A stretch of 62,770 nt of DNA from Hydrogenophaga sp. (GTDB lineage Bacteria > Pseudomonadota > Gammaproteobacteria > Burkholderiales > Burkholderiaceae_C). A program made the translations under genes and the position numbers. Positions 10,901-19,289 of this stretch are shown here, piece by piece. Where the stretch lies: assembly GCF_019264445.1 (NCBI RefSeq), contig NZ_JAHVAB010000042.1, positions 1-62,770 of the forward strand, read 5' to 3'. The notes beneath the pieces are model-generated. The model made no database searches and was not told the DNA's origin. It was given only the letters and a program-made list of their open reading frames with translations. Positions within the stretch are counted from its first letter, which is position 1. The number at the start of each line of letters is the position of its first letter.

Positions 10901-11015
10901 TGTTGGCGCCGTCAAGCGACTTGCGCAGCTCCTCGAAGACCCACGCCAGAGGGCCGAGATCGGTCGTCGGCGCGTCCGCCTGCAGGCTGTCGGTGTCGAT
11001 GGCAGTGTCGAGCAT
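4902..11015 (-). CDS. pilL: Type IV pilus chemosensory histidine kinase PilL/ChpA (CheA-REC hybrid)
   Basis: This 2037-residue hybrid CheA is the kinase of the Chp/Pil chemosensory system that controls twitching and surface responses. Five phosphotransfer-like modules are visible: two lacking the HxxKG signature near residues 72 and 495, a canonical HTLKGSS near 739, a variant HSLAGSSATVG near 1088 and a canonical HTLKGSARLAG near 1304. Glu/Ala-rich linkers separate them. The CheA dimerisation segment follows, then the ATPase N-box HLLRNSVVHGIE near 1607, GRGIGMDVV near 1700, a CheW-like domain, and a C-terminal receiver starting LVLVVDDS near 1912 with its phospho-Asp in LSDIEMPRMDGF. A GGAAGA sequence precedes the ATG. 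It is the last gene of the operon. Confidence 0.96.
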   Translation of the reverse strand: MLDTAIDTDSLQADAPTTDLGPLAWVFEELRKSLDGANKAIKRFVRETEQSRNNDLEAVDPGSLRLARQQLHQAVGALEMVGLGAPAQVLRAMEAAVQRFVQRPNTCTEEAAGKVERASFALIEYLEAVLNNKPVQPVALFAQYRDVQELAAAERVHPADLWPFEHRGKDMAAAADATPLACNAAIRSLFDRLVLLVVKTQSAAAAQQLSKLCGGLSAGATDVRVRTFWRVSAAYFEAVAHRLLPPDVFVKRATSRILLQLVNLTQNKPQVSETLLHDLLFFCAQPAAVSASTTPHLAAVREAFGLGRLPPVDYHQATLGRYDPAVLAQARKRIHAAKEVWSLYAGGDASRSRQVADQFSLIGDSLLKLHPASTVLAQALVKAADQAVHEAGGVRAELAMEVATTTLYLEAAFEDFDPSAPELTERTLALAERLEGVLAGQPAQPLEAWMEHLYRRVSDRQTMGSVVGELKVSLGEVEKSLDQFFRAPQEKSGLHVAASQLAQMRGVLSVLGLDQAVHTVVRMRTTVEQILDTEVDEAMAREAGTFQQLGNNLSALSFLVDMLNYQPALAKKLFVFDDDKGELLPLMGRTLGASELDQPARAEAQAISDGVQRVVDGVQGGLSLVDLSEQLDSLADQASLAEQSGVARAAREAAEAVVKDDAVAGAQALMGLSESSVAGQPSAPEALSEDDAHDNDEDDLLDIFLEEAREVVANGLEAVSHLREHPGDLEHLTTLRRAFHTLKGSSRMVGLDEFGEAAWAMEQLLNTVLAEQRPASSELLALAGEAMTAFGRWVDDITARQESGWRSQPFRASAEALREQGVHLPLASPGAPHSVPVAAAAEVSLPDAIAPAESTDPQEAVAEPTFDLNLEAVSAAAAAAAAAPAALVNEAPVEDFAPTNALEQSSELGEPDHTPPSGEALLADIDFGSLAALSTSAQSAAGAALLPQATDALPVLETPHDGPDDVSPSHASTELVEPEVVQPEVADSEVKADDAQEEQAQEDQAQEDEAPASVALEVVQSVEPVDVPEVESLPDEQTKVIGPLRIGIKLYNVYLNEADEWSRRLSTVLAEWALERHEPVPEQAEALAHSLAGSSATVGFQPLSDIARALEHAIESVSRHQQAGQPATAEQAQLFVEASDDIRRLLHQFAAGFLKDPHPELMDALYRVVHDPQPELPDTSLDADAPAQEDAAAAAPELDPEPVPHAQPQADEAPVLALTGFEVPGRTEPAPSFTAPHADTSRVHQGAVQDIDDDIDAMDTVDVDLFPIFAEEAQELMPQLGGALRQWVARPDNASARAEVLRNLHTLKGSARLAGALRLGEMAHRMETSAERLGSDLQRGADLEPLQAAFDAISARFEQLRHADAEIVEIVQPAPEPAPLQAAPEVAAAVAPDAVASDTGGLTGITLPQAPTLLQARAGAAVRVRPELLDRLVNQTGEVMITRSRMESELVTLRGSLKDLTGNLDRLRGQLRDIELQAETQMQSRLAQARDADQSFDPLEFDRFTRVQELTRMMAESVNDVATVQRNLQRAVEATEDSLVAQARQTRELQRDLLRTRMVEFEGISERLYRVVRQASKETGKQVRLDITGGNIEMDRGVLDRMTGAFEHLLRNSVVHGIEAPQARQQAGKPAEGQIEIVLGHELNDVSLVFTDDGAGLDLVRLREKGVAQGLIEPGAQLSDEEAAQLVFEPGLSTAREVSELAGRGIGMDVVRSDVVALGGRIETATQAGQGSSFKLVLPLTTAVTQVVMLRAGSLTVGVPSNLVEVVRRLSDDELAKAYASGHLNVAGEEVPFYWSGALLQSSTHSSETQGRTKAVVIFRSAAQRVALHVDEVLGNQEVVVKNLGAQLSRLPGLAGMSVLASGAVALIYNPVALATVYGAQVPEWVAQQRAAAPQAGASGDALAPTAVEVNAVPLVLVVDDSITVRRVTQRLLQREGYRVTLAADGLQALEKLQAERPTVVLSDIEMPRMDGFDLVRNIRSDVRLSDLPVIMITSRIAEKHREHARELGVDHYLGKPYSEDELLALIGHYAKAAAEA

Positions 11016-11051
11016 GTTCTTCCAGTGGGTTGACGCGGACGCGGACCGGAC

Positions 11052-13295
11052 TCAGGCAATCTTGAATCGGGCCACCGACTGACGCAGTTCCTCGGCCATG
11101 GCGGAGAGCTCGCGCACCTGCGATGCCGTGGAGCGCGTGCCCTCGCCGGTCTGCTCCGTCACGGCAAAGATGTGCTGAATGTTGCCGGCCACTTCGTTGG
11201 CGGAATCGGCTTCGCGCGATGCAGCGCCAGAAATCTGTTCAATCAGCTCGGCGAGCCGGCGCGACACGCGGTCGATCTCGGAGAGCGCGGTACCCGCGTT
11301 GTCCGACAGCTTGGCCCCTTCCACCACACCCTGCGTGGAGCGCTCCATGGCGGCCACCGCGTCCTGCGTGTCGGTCTGAATCGCTTTCACCAGCGCCGAA
11401 ATCTGGCGCGTGGCGTCCGCCGAGCGCTCGGCCAGCCGCTGCACTTCTTCCGCCACCACCGAGAAGCCGCGACCGGCTTCACCGGCCGATGCCGCCTGGA
11501 TGGCGGCGTTGAGCGCCAGCACGTTGGTCTGCTCGGTAATGTCGGAAATCAGCTCCGTGATTTCGCCAATCTCTTGCGACGACTCACCCAGTCGCTTGAT
11601 GCGCTTGGAGGTCTCCTGAATCTGGTCGCGAATGGCGTTCATACCGCCGATGGCGTCCTGCACGGCCTGCAGACCGGACTCGGCCGCCTGCAGCGATGCA
11701 CGGGCCACTGTCGCCGATTCCTGCGCCTGACCAGACACCTGGTTGATGCGCTGCGCCATGTCCAGCACCGACTGACCGGTTTCGCGAATCTCGCGCAGCT
11801 GTTCGGTGGAGGCCGCCAACAGTTCGGTGGAGGTGCTTTCCACCGCCGACGTCGTTTGCGCCACGCGCGTGGCCGTGGCCTGCACGTTGCCCACCAGCGA
11901 GCGCAGTTCTTCCACCGTGTAGTTCACCGAGTCGGCGATGGCGCCGGTGATGTCTTCGGTCACGGTGGCTTCCTGCGTCAGATCGCCTTCAGCCACCGTC
12001 TGCAGTTCGTTCATCAGGCGAAGAATGGCGGCCTGGTTGGCATCGTTGACGCGCTTGGCATCCTGCTCCAGCGACTCTGCGGCGAGTCGCTGCGACTCCG
12101 CCACAGACTGGCGCTGACGGCTGTCGAGCAGCTGCACATACGCCAGACCACCCGCGCAGGCGAGTGCGAACAAGGCCGACAACAACAGGGCCAGCAGCTC
12201 GCCACCACCCAAGCCGGAGCGCGAGGACAGGTCGCCCTGCAGCTTCTCCAGACTCAACCGCAGGGGCTCGCTGTCCGCAATGATGCTGGCCTGCGCCTCA
12301 CGCGCCGACACCAGACCCTGCAGGTTGCCCAGAATGGCGCCCGCTTCCACGCGCGTGGCTTCGTACAACTTGAGCAGGGCATCCAGACGTTCACGCACCT
12401 GGGGGTCGCGCGCCGCCGCCAGACGCAACTCGTCACTGCCCTTGAGCAGGCCCTCGGAAATTTCCTTGAAGGTGTTCAAGTCCTTGCCGAGCAGGAACAC
12501 CGCTTCCGGACTCACGCCCTCCATCGTCAGGAACTCGTTGGCCGATTTGCCGATGCGCTGCGTCAGCATCACCAGCTGACCCGAAGCGGAAATTTCTGCG
12601 GCGGGCGCGTTCTGCTGCAGCTTCAGCGAAGAAATGGTCTCTGCAATTTCCAGCAGATCCGACGACTGACGGTTGATGGTGCGCAATGCGTTGCCCACCT
12701 GCGTCAGGATGTTCTGCTGGGCGAGAACAGCCGACGCGTTGCGCTCGGCCTGATCCACCTTGGGCAGCAACTCTTCCAGCTGCCCCGCATACTGCGGGCC
12801 CAGCGCGTCGAGTGACATGTCGTTGTCACCACTCTTGAGGCCACGCACGGTGCGGGCCATCACGTCCGAACTGTCACGCACTTCGGGGAACGCGGTCGGG
12901 CTGCCGATCAGGGCCTGCGAGACGCTCTTGGCCAGCCGTTGAGACTGCATCAGCGCCTGGCCACTGGCCGCCACCTGCTGACCCACTTTCTCCGTCTGGC
13001 TCAAAGCGAAGAAGGTCACGCCGCCCAGCACCACCAGACCCATGGCAAGCAACGTGGCCAACGTACGCTGGTGCTGTTCAGCAGGACGGCTGCCCAGCAA
13101 CGGCAAGCTCACGTGACCGGTGCGATCCGTGCTGTCTTCCTCCTGCGGGCTGTCGATCAGGCCTTCCGACGAGAGCTCGGGCGCCAGCCGGGCCGCAGCC
13201 AGCTCGGCCACCTCCTGGTCGGTGGCGTTGGACAGGTCAGGTTCATCGCCGGCTTTTTTCTTGAAGAGACCCTGGAATCGATCAAGCATGGCCAT
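11052..13295 (-). CDS. pilJ: Type IV pilus methyl-accepting chemoreceptor PilJ
   Basis: The protein is 747 residues from the ATG at 13295, chosen because GGAAGG lies 8 nt upstream; longer frames lack such a site. It has a cytoplasmic N-terminus, a TM helix near residue 85 (LATLLAMGLVVLGGVTFFAL), a periplasmic region with two PilJ-type helical repeats, and a second TM helix (LLALLLSALFALACAGGLAY) near residue 375. HAMP-like and MCP signalling domains follow, with the hairpin tip ITEQTNVLALNAAIQAA. It passes a surface or pilus-retraction signal to the PilI-PilL complex. No methyltransferase gene (pilK) lies between pilJ and pilL, unlike in Pseudomonas. Confidence 0.96.
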   Translation of the reverse strand: MAMLDRFQGLFKKKAGDEPDLSNATDQEVAELAAARLAPELSSEGLIDSPQEEDSTDRTGHVSLPLLGSRPAEQHQRTLATLLAMGLVVLGGVTFFALSQTEKVGQQVAASGQALMQSQRLAKSVSQALIGSPTAFPEVRDSSDVMARTVRGLKSGDNDMSLDALGPQYAGQLEELLPKVDQAERNASAVLAQQNILTQVGNALRTINRQSSDLLEIAETISSLKLQQNAPAAEISASGQLVMLTQRIGKSANEFLTMEGVSPEAVFLLGKDLNTFKEISEGLLKGSDELRLAAARDPQVRERLDALLKLYEATRVEAGAILGNLQGLVSAREAQASIIADSEPLRLSLEKLQGDLSSRSGLGGGELLALLLSALFALACAGGLAYVQLLDSRQRQSVAESQRLAAESLEQDAKRVNDANQAAILRLMNELQTVAEGDLTQEATVTEDITGAIADSVNYTVEELRSLVGNVQATATRVAQTTSAVESTSTELLAASTEQLREIRETGQSVLDMAQRINQVSGQAQESATVARASLQAAESGLQAVQDAIGGMNAIRDQIQETSKRIKRLGESSQEIGEITELISDITEQTNVLALNAAIQAASAGEAGRGFSVVAEEVQRLAERSADATRQISALVKAIQTDTQDAVAAMERSTQGVVEGAKLSDNAGTALSEIDRVSRRLAELIEQISGAASREADSANEVAGNIQHIFAVTEQTGEGTRSTASQVRELSAMAEELRQSVARFKIA

Positions 13296-13358
13296 GTAAA
13301 CACCTTCCAACTGAAAACAGAATGACAAATGGACCCAAGCGGTCCGCGGGTTCAAGCT

Positions 13359-13898
13359 TCAGGCGGCGATCGCCAGAAATTCGGGTTCGGTCACGAGCAC
13401 CTGCAAGTCCAGCTCTTGCCAGGACTGGCCTTGCACATCGACCAGCGAGCGCGTGAAATAAGAAGGGGCGCCCTGGGGATTCGCGCCGATGGCGGAAAAC
13501 ATGGCGGGATTGCGCAAGCCCAGCAAGCGGTCGATCCAGATCACGGCGTTCACGCCCAGCGCCGTGTGGAGACTGACCAACCGGGACTCCGAGGTCACCC
13601 GGTCATTCACGGACGGTGCATGGGCGTGAAGGGTCGTCTCGACCAGTCGCGCGAGATCGATCACGCCATGCAGGCCACCGCGCAGGCTCGCCACCCCGGC
13701 GTACCAGGGCTTGGTGTAAGGCACGCGCTGCAGCACCGACCAGGGAAAAATTTCGCCAGACTGCACCAGAGGCAGCAGGTAGCGATGGCCACCCGCTTCA
13801 ACCGCGAGCCAAGTGGCAGTGACAGCTTCGGTTTTGGCGGCCGTCAAACGCTGAGCCAATCGTTCCTGAAGTTCCTTGAGTGATTGACGTTTGGCCAT
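13359..13898 (-). CDS. pilI: Chemotaxis adaptor PilI (CheW-like)
   Basis: This 179-residue CheW-domain protein couples PilJ receptors to the PilL kinase. The CheW fold is read from YLLPLVQSGEIFPW, the VASLRGGLHGVIDLARL block and VIWIDRLLGLRN. A short basic helix (AKRQSLKELQERLAQRL) precedes it. It lies between pilH and pilJ in the expected order, with about 30 bp to pilH and about 60 bp to pilJ. Confidence 0.93.
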   Translation of the reverse strand: MAKRQSLKELQERLAQRLTAAKTEAVTATWLAVEAGGHRYLLPLVQSGEIFPWSVLQRVPYTKPWYAGVASLRGGLHGVIDLARLVETTLHAHAPSVNDRVTSESRLVSLHTALGVNAVIWIDRLLGLRNPAMFSAIGANPQGAPSYFTRSLVDVQGQSWQELDLQVLVTEPEFLAIAA

Positions 13899-13927
13899 GC
13901 TCGGTGAGGTTCAGGTCTTAGGTGCGG

Positions 13928-14293
13928 TCAACCCAGAGCACGAATCTTCGACAGCAGTTCTTCTGCGTCTACCGGCTTGGTCACGTAGTCACGGGCCCCT
14001 TGGCGCATGCCCCAAACGCGATCGGTCTCCAGGTTTTTGCTTGTGCACATGACGATGGGAATGCTCGAGAACTGAGGGTCCCGCGTGATGGCACGCGTGA
14101 GTTGAAACCCATTCTGACCGGGCATCACAACGTCCATGAGGATCAGGTCGGGCTTTTCCTCGCCAAGCCGACGAAAGGCCTCGTCCGCATTCTCAGCGGT
14201 GGTCACTGTGTAGCCGTTTTTTCCCAGCAGGTCGGACAGCACCATCAGCTCGGTTTTCGAGTCGTCGACCACGAGGATTTTCCGAATGGGCAT
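13928..14293 (-). CDS. pilH: Twitching motility response regulator PilH
   Basis: This single receiver domain of 121 residues begins ILVVDDSKTELMVL. The phospho-acceptor Asp is in LILMDVVMPGQNGFQ and the conserved Lys is in YVTKPVD. No output domain is present, as for CheY-like PilH. In Pseudomonas, PilH acts as the second Chp regulator, linked to pilus retraction or as a phosphate sink. The ATG overlaps the pilG stop in a TGATG junction; a GTG one codon earlier is possible. Confidence 0.94.
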   Translation of the reverse strand: MPIRKILVVDDSKTELMVLSDLLGKNGYTVTTAENADEAFRRLGEEKPDLILMDVVMPGQNGFQLTRAITRDPQFSSIPIVMCTSKNLETDRVWGMRQGARDYVTKPVDAEELLSKIRALG

Positions 14294-14688
14294 CACACTG
14301 CTCCGGTTAGGTTGGCACCGAACTGCTGCACCGCTTGCAACAGCTGATCTTTGGTAAAGGGTTTGGTCAGGTAGTCCTGCGAGCCGACCATGCGTCCGCG
14401 AGCCTTGTCGAACACGCCGTCCTTGGACGACAGCATCACCACGGGAATGCCGGCGAAGCGTGCGTTGCGTTTGATGATGGCGCAGGTCTGGTACCCATCC
14501 AGACGCGGCATCAGGATGTCGCAGAACACCAGATCGGGCTGGTAGTCGTTGATCTTGGCCAGGGCATCGAAACCATCGTCGGCCAGCAGCACTTCGTGCC
14601 CGCCCTGCTTGAGGAAAATTTCGGCGCTTCGGCGGATGGTGTTGCTGTCGTCAACCACCAGAACTTTGAGGGCAGGCGTTGTGCTCAC
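14293..14688 (-). CDS. pilG: Twitching motility response regulator PilG
   Basis: This 131-residue stand-alone receiver domain begins VLVVDDSNTIRRSAEIFL. The phospho-Asp is in LVFCDILMPRLDGYQ, and DYLTKPFTKDQL carries the conserved Lys. It is the first gene of the Chp operon and in Pseudomonas promotes pilus extension. The GTG start follows a GGAG about 12 nt upstream. The rubredoxin gene lies 90 bp upstream on the same strand, an arrangement often conserved in Burkholderiales. Confidence 0.94.
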   Translation of the reverse strand: MSTTPALKVLVVDDSNTIRRSAEIFLKQGGHEVLLADDGFDALAKINDYQPDLVFCDILMPRLDGYQTCAIIKRNARFAGIPVVMLSSKDGVFDKARGRMVGSQDYLTKPFTKDQLLQAVQQFGANLTGAV

Positions 14689-14778
14689 GTTTCACTAGCT
14701 CCAGAGATGGACAGAACGAGGAGAGCAAGACCGGGCGACCGGACCCGCCATGAAACCATCAGGTGCGCCGAATGAAGC

Positions 14779-14952
14779 TCAGATCTGCACCATTTCAAAG
14801 TCTTCTTTGCGGGCGCCGCATTCGGGGCAGGTCCAGTTCATCGGCACCTCAGCCCATGGGGTGCCAGCGGCCACACCATGCTCGGGAGCGCCTGCAGCTT
14901 CGTCGTAAATCCAGCCGCAGATCAGGCACATCCAAGTCTTGGTTTCGGTCAT
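14779..14952 (-). CDS. rubA: Rubredoxin
   Basis: This 57-residue iron electron carrier has two Cys pairs, CLICG and CPECG, which ligate one Fe(SCys)4. The intervening GWIYDEAAGAPEHGV and the WAEVPMNWTCP segment are diagnostic. I use the ATG giving MTETKTWMCL; an ATG five codons earlier (14967) is also possible. A TACAAT -10 element lies at 14985-14990 on this strand, which would exclude longer starts. The redox partner is not visible in the window. It is probably cotranscribed with pilG or shares its promoter region. Confidence 0.92.
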   Translation of the reverse strand: MTETKTWMCLICGWIYDEAAGAPEHGVAAGTPWAEVPMNWTCPECGARKEDFEMVQI

Positions 14953-14984
14953 GGTTATAGGGGTCATTGTCTTAGAATGCAATC

Positions 14985-14990
14985 ATTGTA
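14985..14990 (-). promoter_or_regulatory. Candidate -10 element of the rubredoxin promoter
   Basis: The minus strand reads TACAAT here, 18-33 nt upstream of the two plausible rubredoxin starts. A TTGCGG lies upstream at a longer than ideal 19-bp spacing. The site is in the divergent rubredoxin/thiD spacer. Confidence 0.4.
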
Positions 14991-15103
14991 TCGAGCCATA
15001 TGTGCCGCTCCGCAAGCCAGTTGCGCCGGCTGTCGATCACGTCCGGCGCTGCGCGGAACCCGTCTCGGGCCTCTACGTCTTCACCCTGCCCTTCCTGAGA
15101 ACC

Positions 15104-16045
15104 ATGCCCGATACACCTGCCTCTTCAGCGCCTGCAACGGGCGAACAGCCTGGAGACACTTCGCTGCCCTGCGTGATGACCTTCAACACCAGCGACCCCA
15201 GCGGCGCAGGCGGCCTGAGCGCAGACATCACGGCCATGTCGAGCGCATCGGCGCATGTGTTGCCCATCGTCACGGGCGCCTATGTTCGCGACACCTCCGA
15301 GATCCACGACCACATCGCCTTCGACGAAGAGGCCGTCGTGGACCAGGCGCGCTGCGCACTGGAGGACATGCCCGTACAGGCCTTCAAGGTCGGCTTTGTG
15401 GGCAGCCCCGAAAACCTGAGCGCCATCGCAGAGATCACGACCGACTACGCCGAAGTGCCCGTGATCACCTACATGCCCGATCTCTCGTGGTGGGACGAGC
15501 TGGCCATTGAAACCTACCTGGATGCGTGCGCCGAACTGCTGCTGCCACAGACCACCGTGCTGGTGGGCAACCACAGCACGCTGTGCCGCTGGCTTTTGCC
15601 CGAGTGGGAAGGCGACCGGGCGCCCAGCCCCCGCGATGTCGCCCGCGCTGCAGCGGTGCACGGCGTGCCGTACACACTGGTCACCGGCTTCAACGCAGCG
15701 GACCAATACCTCGAGAGCCATCTGGCGTCCCCGGAAGCCGTGCTGGCCACCGCCCGCTACGAGCGCTTCGAGGCCACCTTCACGGGCGCAGGGGACACAC
15801 TGTCGGCCGCACTGTGCGCGCTCATCGCGGGCGGCAGCGACCTGCAGTCGGCGTGCGCTGAAGCACTGACGTACCTCGACCAATGTCTGGACGCCGGCTT
15901 CCAGCCCGGCATGGGCCACGCGGTGCCCGATCGCCTGTTCTGGGCGCACGACGACGATGGTGCCGAGGACGCAGCGACCTCCGAGACGCCACCTGACAGC
16001 ACGCTGGACGCCGACGCCTTTCCGCTCGACACCACACGACACTGA
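15104..16045 (+). CDS. thiD: Hydroxymethylpyrimidine/phosphomethylpyrimidine kinase
   Basis: This 313-residue ribokinase-fold kinase of the ThiD family phosphorylates HMP and HMP-P for thiamine synthesis. Family blocks are FNTSDPSGAGGLSADI at the N-terminus, FKVGFVGSPENL, VLVGN and the anion-hole motif FTGAGDTLSAALCALIAGG near residue 230. Enzymatic ThiD usually has Cys where this protein has Asp in GAGD, so it resembles ribokinase or pyridoxal kinase at that point. The acidic tail after residue 285 is not part of the fold. Starting at 15104 puts the conserved domain near the N-terminus. hemL follows after 9 bp, so they form an operon. Confidence 0.85.
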   Translation: MPDTPASSAPATGEQPGDTSLPCVMTFNTSDPSGAGGLSADITAMSSASAHVLPIVTGAYVRDTSEIHDHIAFDEEAVVDQARCALEDMPVQAFKVGFVGSPENLSAIAEITTDYAEVPVITYMPDLSWWDELAIETYLDACAELLLPQTTVLVGNHSTLCRWLLPEWEGDRAPSPRDVARAAAVHGVPYTLVTGFNAADQYLESHLASPEAVLATARYERFEATFTGAGDTLSAALCALIAGGSDLQSACAEALTYLDQCLDAGFQPGMGHAVPDRLFWAHDDDGAEDAATSETPPDSTLDADAFPLDTTRH

Positions 16046-16054
16046 GCTTCAAAC

Positions 16055-17362
16055 ATGACCACGACCGACCGCAACCTGCAACTCTTTGAACGCGCCAAGG
16101 CCCTGATCCCAGGCGGCGTGAATTCACCTGTGCGCGCCTTTCGGGCGGTGGGGGGCACACCGCGCTTTGTGCAGCGTGCGCAGGGCGCATATTTCTGGGA
16201 CGCCAACGACCAGCGCTACATCGACTACATCGGCTCGTGGGGCCCGATGATCCTCGGCCACGGCCACCCGGCCGTGGTGGAAGCCGTGCAGAAAGCAGTG
16301 CTCGAAGGTTTCTCGTATGGCGCGCCCACCGAGCGCGAAGTGGAGTTGGCCGAGGCCATCATCCGGCTGGTGCCCAGCATCGACATGGTGCGGCTGGTGA
16401 GCTCGGGCACCGAGGCGGGCATGAGCGCGATCCGCCTGGCCAGGGGCGCAACCGGGCGCAAGAAGATCATCAAGTTCGAAGGCTGTTACCACGGCCATGC
16501 CGACGCGCTGCTGGTGAAAGCTGGATCGGGCCTGGCCACCTTCGGCAACCCGACCAGTGCCGGCGTGCCGCCCGAGGTCGTTCAGCACACCATCGTGCTG
16601 GAGTACAACAACCTCGAACAGCTCGAAGCGGCTTTCACCGAGCACGGTCCCGAAGTGGCCTGCCTGATGATCGAACCCATTGCCGGCAACATGAACTTTG
16701 TGCGCGCCAGCGTGCCGTTCATGAAACGTTGCCGCGAACTGTGCACCCAGCACGGTGCGCTGCTGGCCTTCGACGAAGTCATGACGGGGTTCCGCGTGGC
16801 GCTGGGCGGCGCGCAAAGCGTGTACGCCCGACTGATCCCGGGGTTCGAGCCCGACATGACGGTGATGGGCAAGGTCATCGGCGGCGGCATGCCGCTGGCC
16901 GCCTTTGGCGCGAAGCGCGCGGTCATGGAGCAGCTGGCACCGCTGGGTGGCGTCTACCAGGCTGGCACGTTGTCGGGCAACCCCGTGGCCACCGCCTGCG
17001 GTCTCGCCACGTTGAAGGAAATCAGCAAGCCCGGCTTTTACGAAGCGCTGTCGGCCACCACGCGCTCGCTGGTGGAAGGCCTCAAGGGCGCTGCAGCGGC
17101 TGAGGGCGTGGCGCTCAGCGGTGACAGCGAAGGCGGCATGTTCGGCTTCTTCCTGTTTGATGAGCTGCCGCAAAACTACGCCAAGGTCATGACGACCGAC
17201 GGCCCGCGCTTCAACCACCTCTTCCACGGATTGCTCGACCGCGGCGTGTACATCGCACCCGCGTTGTACGAAGCGGGCTTCGTGAGCGCGGCGCACACGG
17301 CGCAGGACATCGCCGACACCGTGGCGGCTGCACGAGACGTGTTCAAAACGCTGCCCCGGTGA
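16055..17362 (+). CDS. hemL: Glutamate-1-semialdehyde 2,1-aminomutase
   Basis: This 435-residue PLP enzyme makes 5-aminolevulinate from glutamate-1-semialdehyde in the C5 pathway of tetrapyrrole synthesis. The family opening [14 protein letters not shown], the phosphate-binding [16 protein letters not shown], the [11 protein letters not shown]sp motif and the Schiff-base Lys273 in [16 protein letters not shown] are all present. Length is typical. It is the second gene of the thiD-hemL pair and ends in a strong terminator shared with purH. Confidence 0.97.
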   Translation: MTTTDRNLQLFERAKALIPGGVNSPVRAFRAVGGTPRFVQRAQGAYFWDANDQRYIDYIGSWGPMILGHGHPAVVEAVQKAVLEGFSYGAPTEREVELAEAIIRLVPSIDMVRLVSSGTEAGMSAIRLARGATGRKKIIKFEGCYHGHADALLVKAGSGLATFGNPTSAGVPPEVVQHTIVLEYNNLEQLEAAFTEHGPEVACLMIEPIAGNMNFVRASVPFMKRCRELCTQHGALLAFDEVMTGFRVALGGAQSVYARLIPGFEPDMTVMGKVIGGGMPLAAFGAKRAVMEQLAPLGGVYQAGTLSGNPVATACGLATLKEISKPGFYEALSATTRSLVEGLKGAAAAEGVALSGDSEGGMFGFFLFDELPQNYAKVMTTDGPRFNHLFHGLLDRGVYIAPALYEAGFVSAAHTAQDIADTVAAARDVFKTLPR

Positions 17363-17381
17363 AGCACCGGACAGCCCAAAG

Positions 17382-17414
17382 AAAAAGGCCGCTGATGTCC
17401 CAGCGGCCTTTTTT
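17382..17414. terminator. Bidirectional intrinsic terminator between hemL and purH
   Basis: A 13-bp perfect stem, AAAAAGGCCGCTG paired with CAGCGGCCTTTTT, closes a 6-nt loop. The T-run on one strand and the A-run on the other make it work for both convergent genes: hemL ends at 17362 on plus and purH ends at 17431 on minus. Confidence 0.93.
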
Positions 17415-17430
17415 CCTTGGGTGAAAACGC

Positions 17431-19017
17431 TCAATGCCGGAAGTGGCGCACGCCTGAGTACACCATCACCACGCCGCGCTCGTCAGCGGCGTCGATGACT
17501 TCCTGGTCGCGCATCGAGCCGCCGGGCTGGATCACGCAGGTCGCGCCCGCATCCACCACCACATCCAGACCGTCGCGGAACGGGAAAAAGGCGTCGCTGG
17601 CCACCGCCGTGCCTTGCAAACTCAGCTTCGCGTGGCCGGCCTTGATGCTGGCGATGCGCGCGGAATCCAGACGACTCATCTGACCCGCGCCCACCCCCAT
17701 CGTCATACCGTCCTTGCAGAACACGATGGCGTTGGACTTCACGAACTTCGCCACCTTCCAGGCGAACAGCAGGTCGTCGAGTTGCTGCTCACTCGGCTGC
17801 AGCTTCGTCACCACCTTGAGGTCGGCGCGCTGCAGCACGTGGTTGTCGGCGCTCTGGATCAGCAAGCCTGAGCCCACGCGCTTCACGTCGCTGAGGTTCA
17901 GGCCCTTGTCCCAGGCGGTCGGGCCTCCAGGCGGCAGTGCGATTTCGAGCACACGCACATTGGCCTTGGCCTTGAAGACTTCGAGCGCTTCGGGCGTGTA
18001 GCCGGGCGCCATGAGCACCTCGACGAACTGCTTGCTGATCGCCTGCGCGCCAGCGCCGTCGAGCACGCGGTTGAGCGCGATGATGCCGCCGAAGGCGCTG
18101 GTGGGATCGGTCTGGAAGGCCTTGCTGTAGGCCTCCAGCGCGTCTTTGCCCACGGCCACACCGCAGGGGTTGGCGTGTTTGACGATCACGCAGGCGGGCA
18201 CATCAAAGCTCTTGACGCATTCCCACGCCGCATCGGCGTCGGCAATGTTGTTGTAGCTCAGCTCCTTGCCCTGCAGCTGCCTGGCCGTCACGAGCGAGCC
18301 GGGCGCGGGATGCAGGTCGCGGTAGAAGGCGGCGCTCTGGTGCGGGTTCTCACCGTAGCGCAGGTCCTGCAGCTTGACGAAGCGCCCATTGCTCTGCGCG
18401 GGGTATTCGCTGCGCCGGGGCACGCTGGCATCGTCTTCGAATGCGATGGAGGAGAGGTAGTCGCTGATGGCCGCGTCGTAGTTGCTGATGCGGTTGAACG
18501 CCGCCACCGACAGCGCGAAGCGCGTCTTGTCGCTGAGCTTGCCGCTGGCCTTGAGCTCGTCGATCACACCCGCGTATTGCGCGGCATCGGTGAGCACCGC
18601 CACGTCCTTCCAGTTCTTGGCCGCGCTGCGCACCATGGCGGGGCCGCCAATGTCGATGTTCTCGATCGCGTCTTCCAGCGTGCATCCGGCCTTGGCCACG
18701 GTGGCCTCAAACGGATAGAGGTTGACGATGAGCAGGTCGATGGTGTCGATGCCGTGCGTCTTGAGCGCGGCCATGTGCTCGGGCAGATCGCGGCGGGCGA
18801 GCAAGCCGCCATGCACTTTGGGATGCAGCGTCTTCACGCGGCCATCGAGCATCTCGGGGAAACCGGTGACCTCGGCCACTTCGGTAACGGGCAAGCCTTT
18901 GTCGGCCAGCAGTTTGGCGGTGCCGCCGGTGGAGATGAGGGCCACACCGAGCCCGTGAAGGGCCTGGGCGAGTTCGACGATGCCGGTCTTGTCGGAGACG
19001 GAGATGAGTGCGCGCAT
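17431..19017 (-). CDS. purH: Bifunctional AICAR transformylase / IMP cyclohydrolase
   Basis: The 528-residue enzyme catalyses the last two steps of purine synthesis to IMP. The N-terminal IMPCH domain begins [19 protein letters not shown] and contains STGGTAKLL and the [15 protein letters not shown] block. The C-terminal transformylase carries [12 protein letters not shown] and the [17 protein letters not shown] segment. The ATG at 19017 gives the normal length; an upstream extension of the frame lacks family similarity. It follows fis on the same strand, giving the order dusB-fis-purH. A terminator lies just past the stop. Confidence 0.97.
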   Translation of the reverse strand: MRALISVSDKTGIVELAQALHGLGVALISTGGTAKLLADKGLPVTEVAEVTGFPEMLDGRVKTLHPKVHGGLLARRDLPEHMAALKTHGIDTIDLLIVNLYPFEATVAKAGCTLEDAIENIDIGGPAMVRSAAKNWKDVAVLTDAAQYAGVIDELKASGKLSDKTRFALSVAAFNRISNYDAAISDYLSSIAFEDDASVPRRSEYPAQSNGRFVKLQDLRYGENPHQSAAFYRDLHPAPGSLVTARQLQGKELSYNNIADADAAWECVKSFDVPACVIVKHANPCGVAVGKDALEAYSKAFQTDPTSAFGGIIALNRVLDGAGAQAISKQFVEVLMAPGYTPEALEVFKAKANVRVLEIALPPGGPTAWDKGLNLSDVKRVGSGLLIQSADNHVLQRADLKVVTKLQPSEQQLDDLLFAWKVAKFVKSNAIVFCKDGMTMGVGAGQMSRLDSARIASIKAGHAKLSLQGTAVASDAFFPFRDGLDVVVDAGATCVIQPGGSMRDQEVIDAADERGVVMVYSGVRHFRH

Positions 19018-19052
19018 GAGCAGGGTCTTGGTGGTTTTTGAAAAGGTCGGGC

Positions 19053-19289
19053 TCAGTCGATGAGCTTGTGTTCGAGCAACTTCTTGCGCAGCGTGTTGCG
19101 GTTCAGGCCGAGCCATTGCGCGGCACGCGACTGGTTGTGCTGCGCTTGCTCCATCACGACTTCAAGCAGGGGCTTTTCCACCGCCTTGACGAGCATGTCG
19201 TGCAGGTTGGACGGATCGGTGCCGTTGAGATCGCGAAAGAAATCTTCCATGCTGGCACGCACACAGTCGTGCAATGTGTTCTGTTTCAT
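19053..19289 (-). CDS. fis: Fis family DNA-binding protein
   Basis: The protein has 78 residues. The C-terminal helix-turn-helix reads [21 protein letters not shown], the classic Fis-type recognition region, and the N-terminal dimerisation part is [19 protein letters not shown]. Its ATG overlaps the dusB stop in an ATGA junction, the dusB-fis order known from E. coli. Fis bends DNA and shapes the nucleoid. Gammaproteobacterial Fis is about 98 residues, so this betaproteobacterial form is shorter at the N-terminus. Confidence 0.93.
   Translation of the reverse strand: MKQNTLHDCVRASMEDFFRDLNGTDPSNLHDMLVKAVEKPLLEVVMEQAQHNQSRAAQWLGLNRNTLRKKLLEHKLID

Noticed and set aside
15104..16045. ThiD-like gene as a pyridoxal kinase
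   Set aside because: GAGD is shared with pyridoxal kinases, but overall blocks (SDPSGAGGLSADI) and linkage fit ThiD better; noted as a caveat in the entry.
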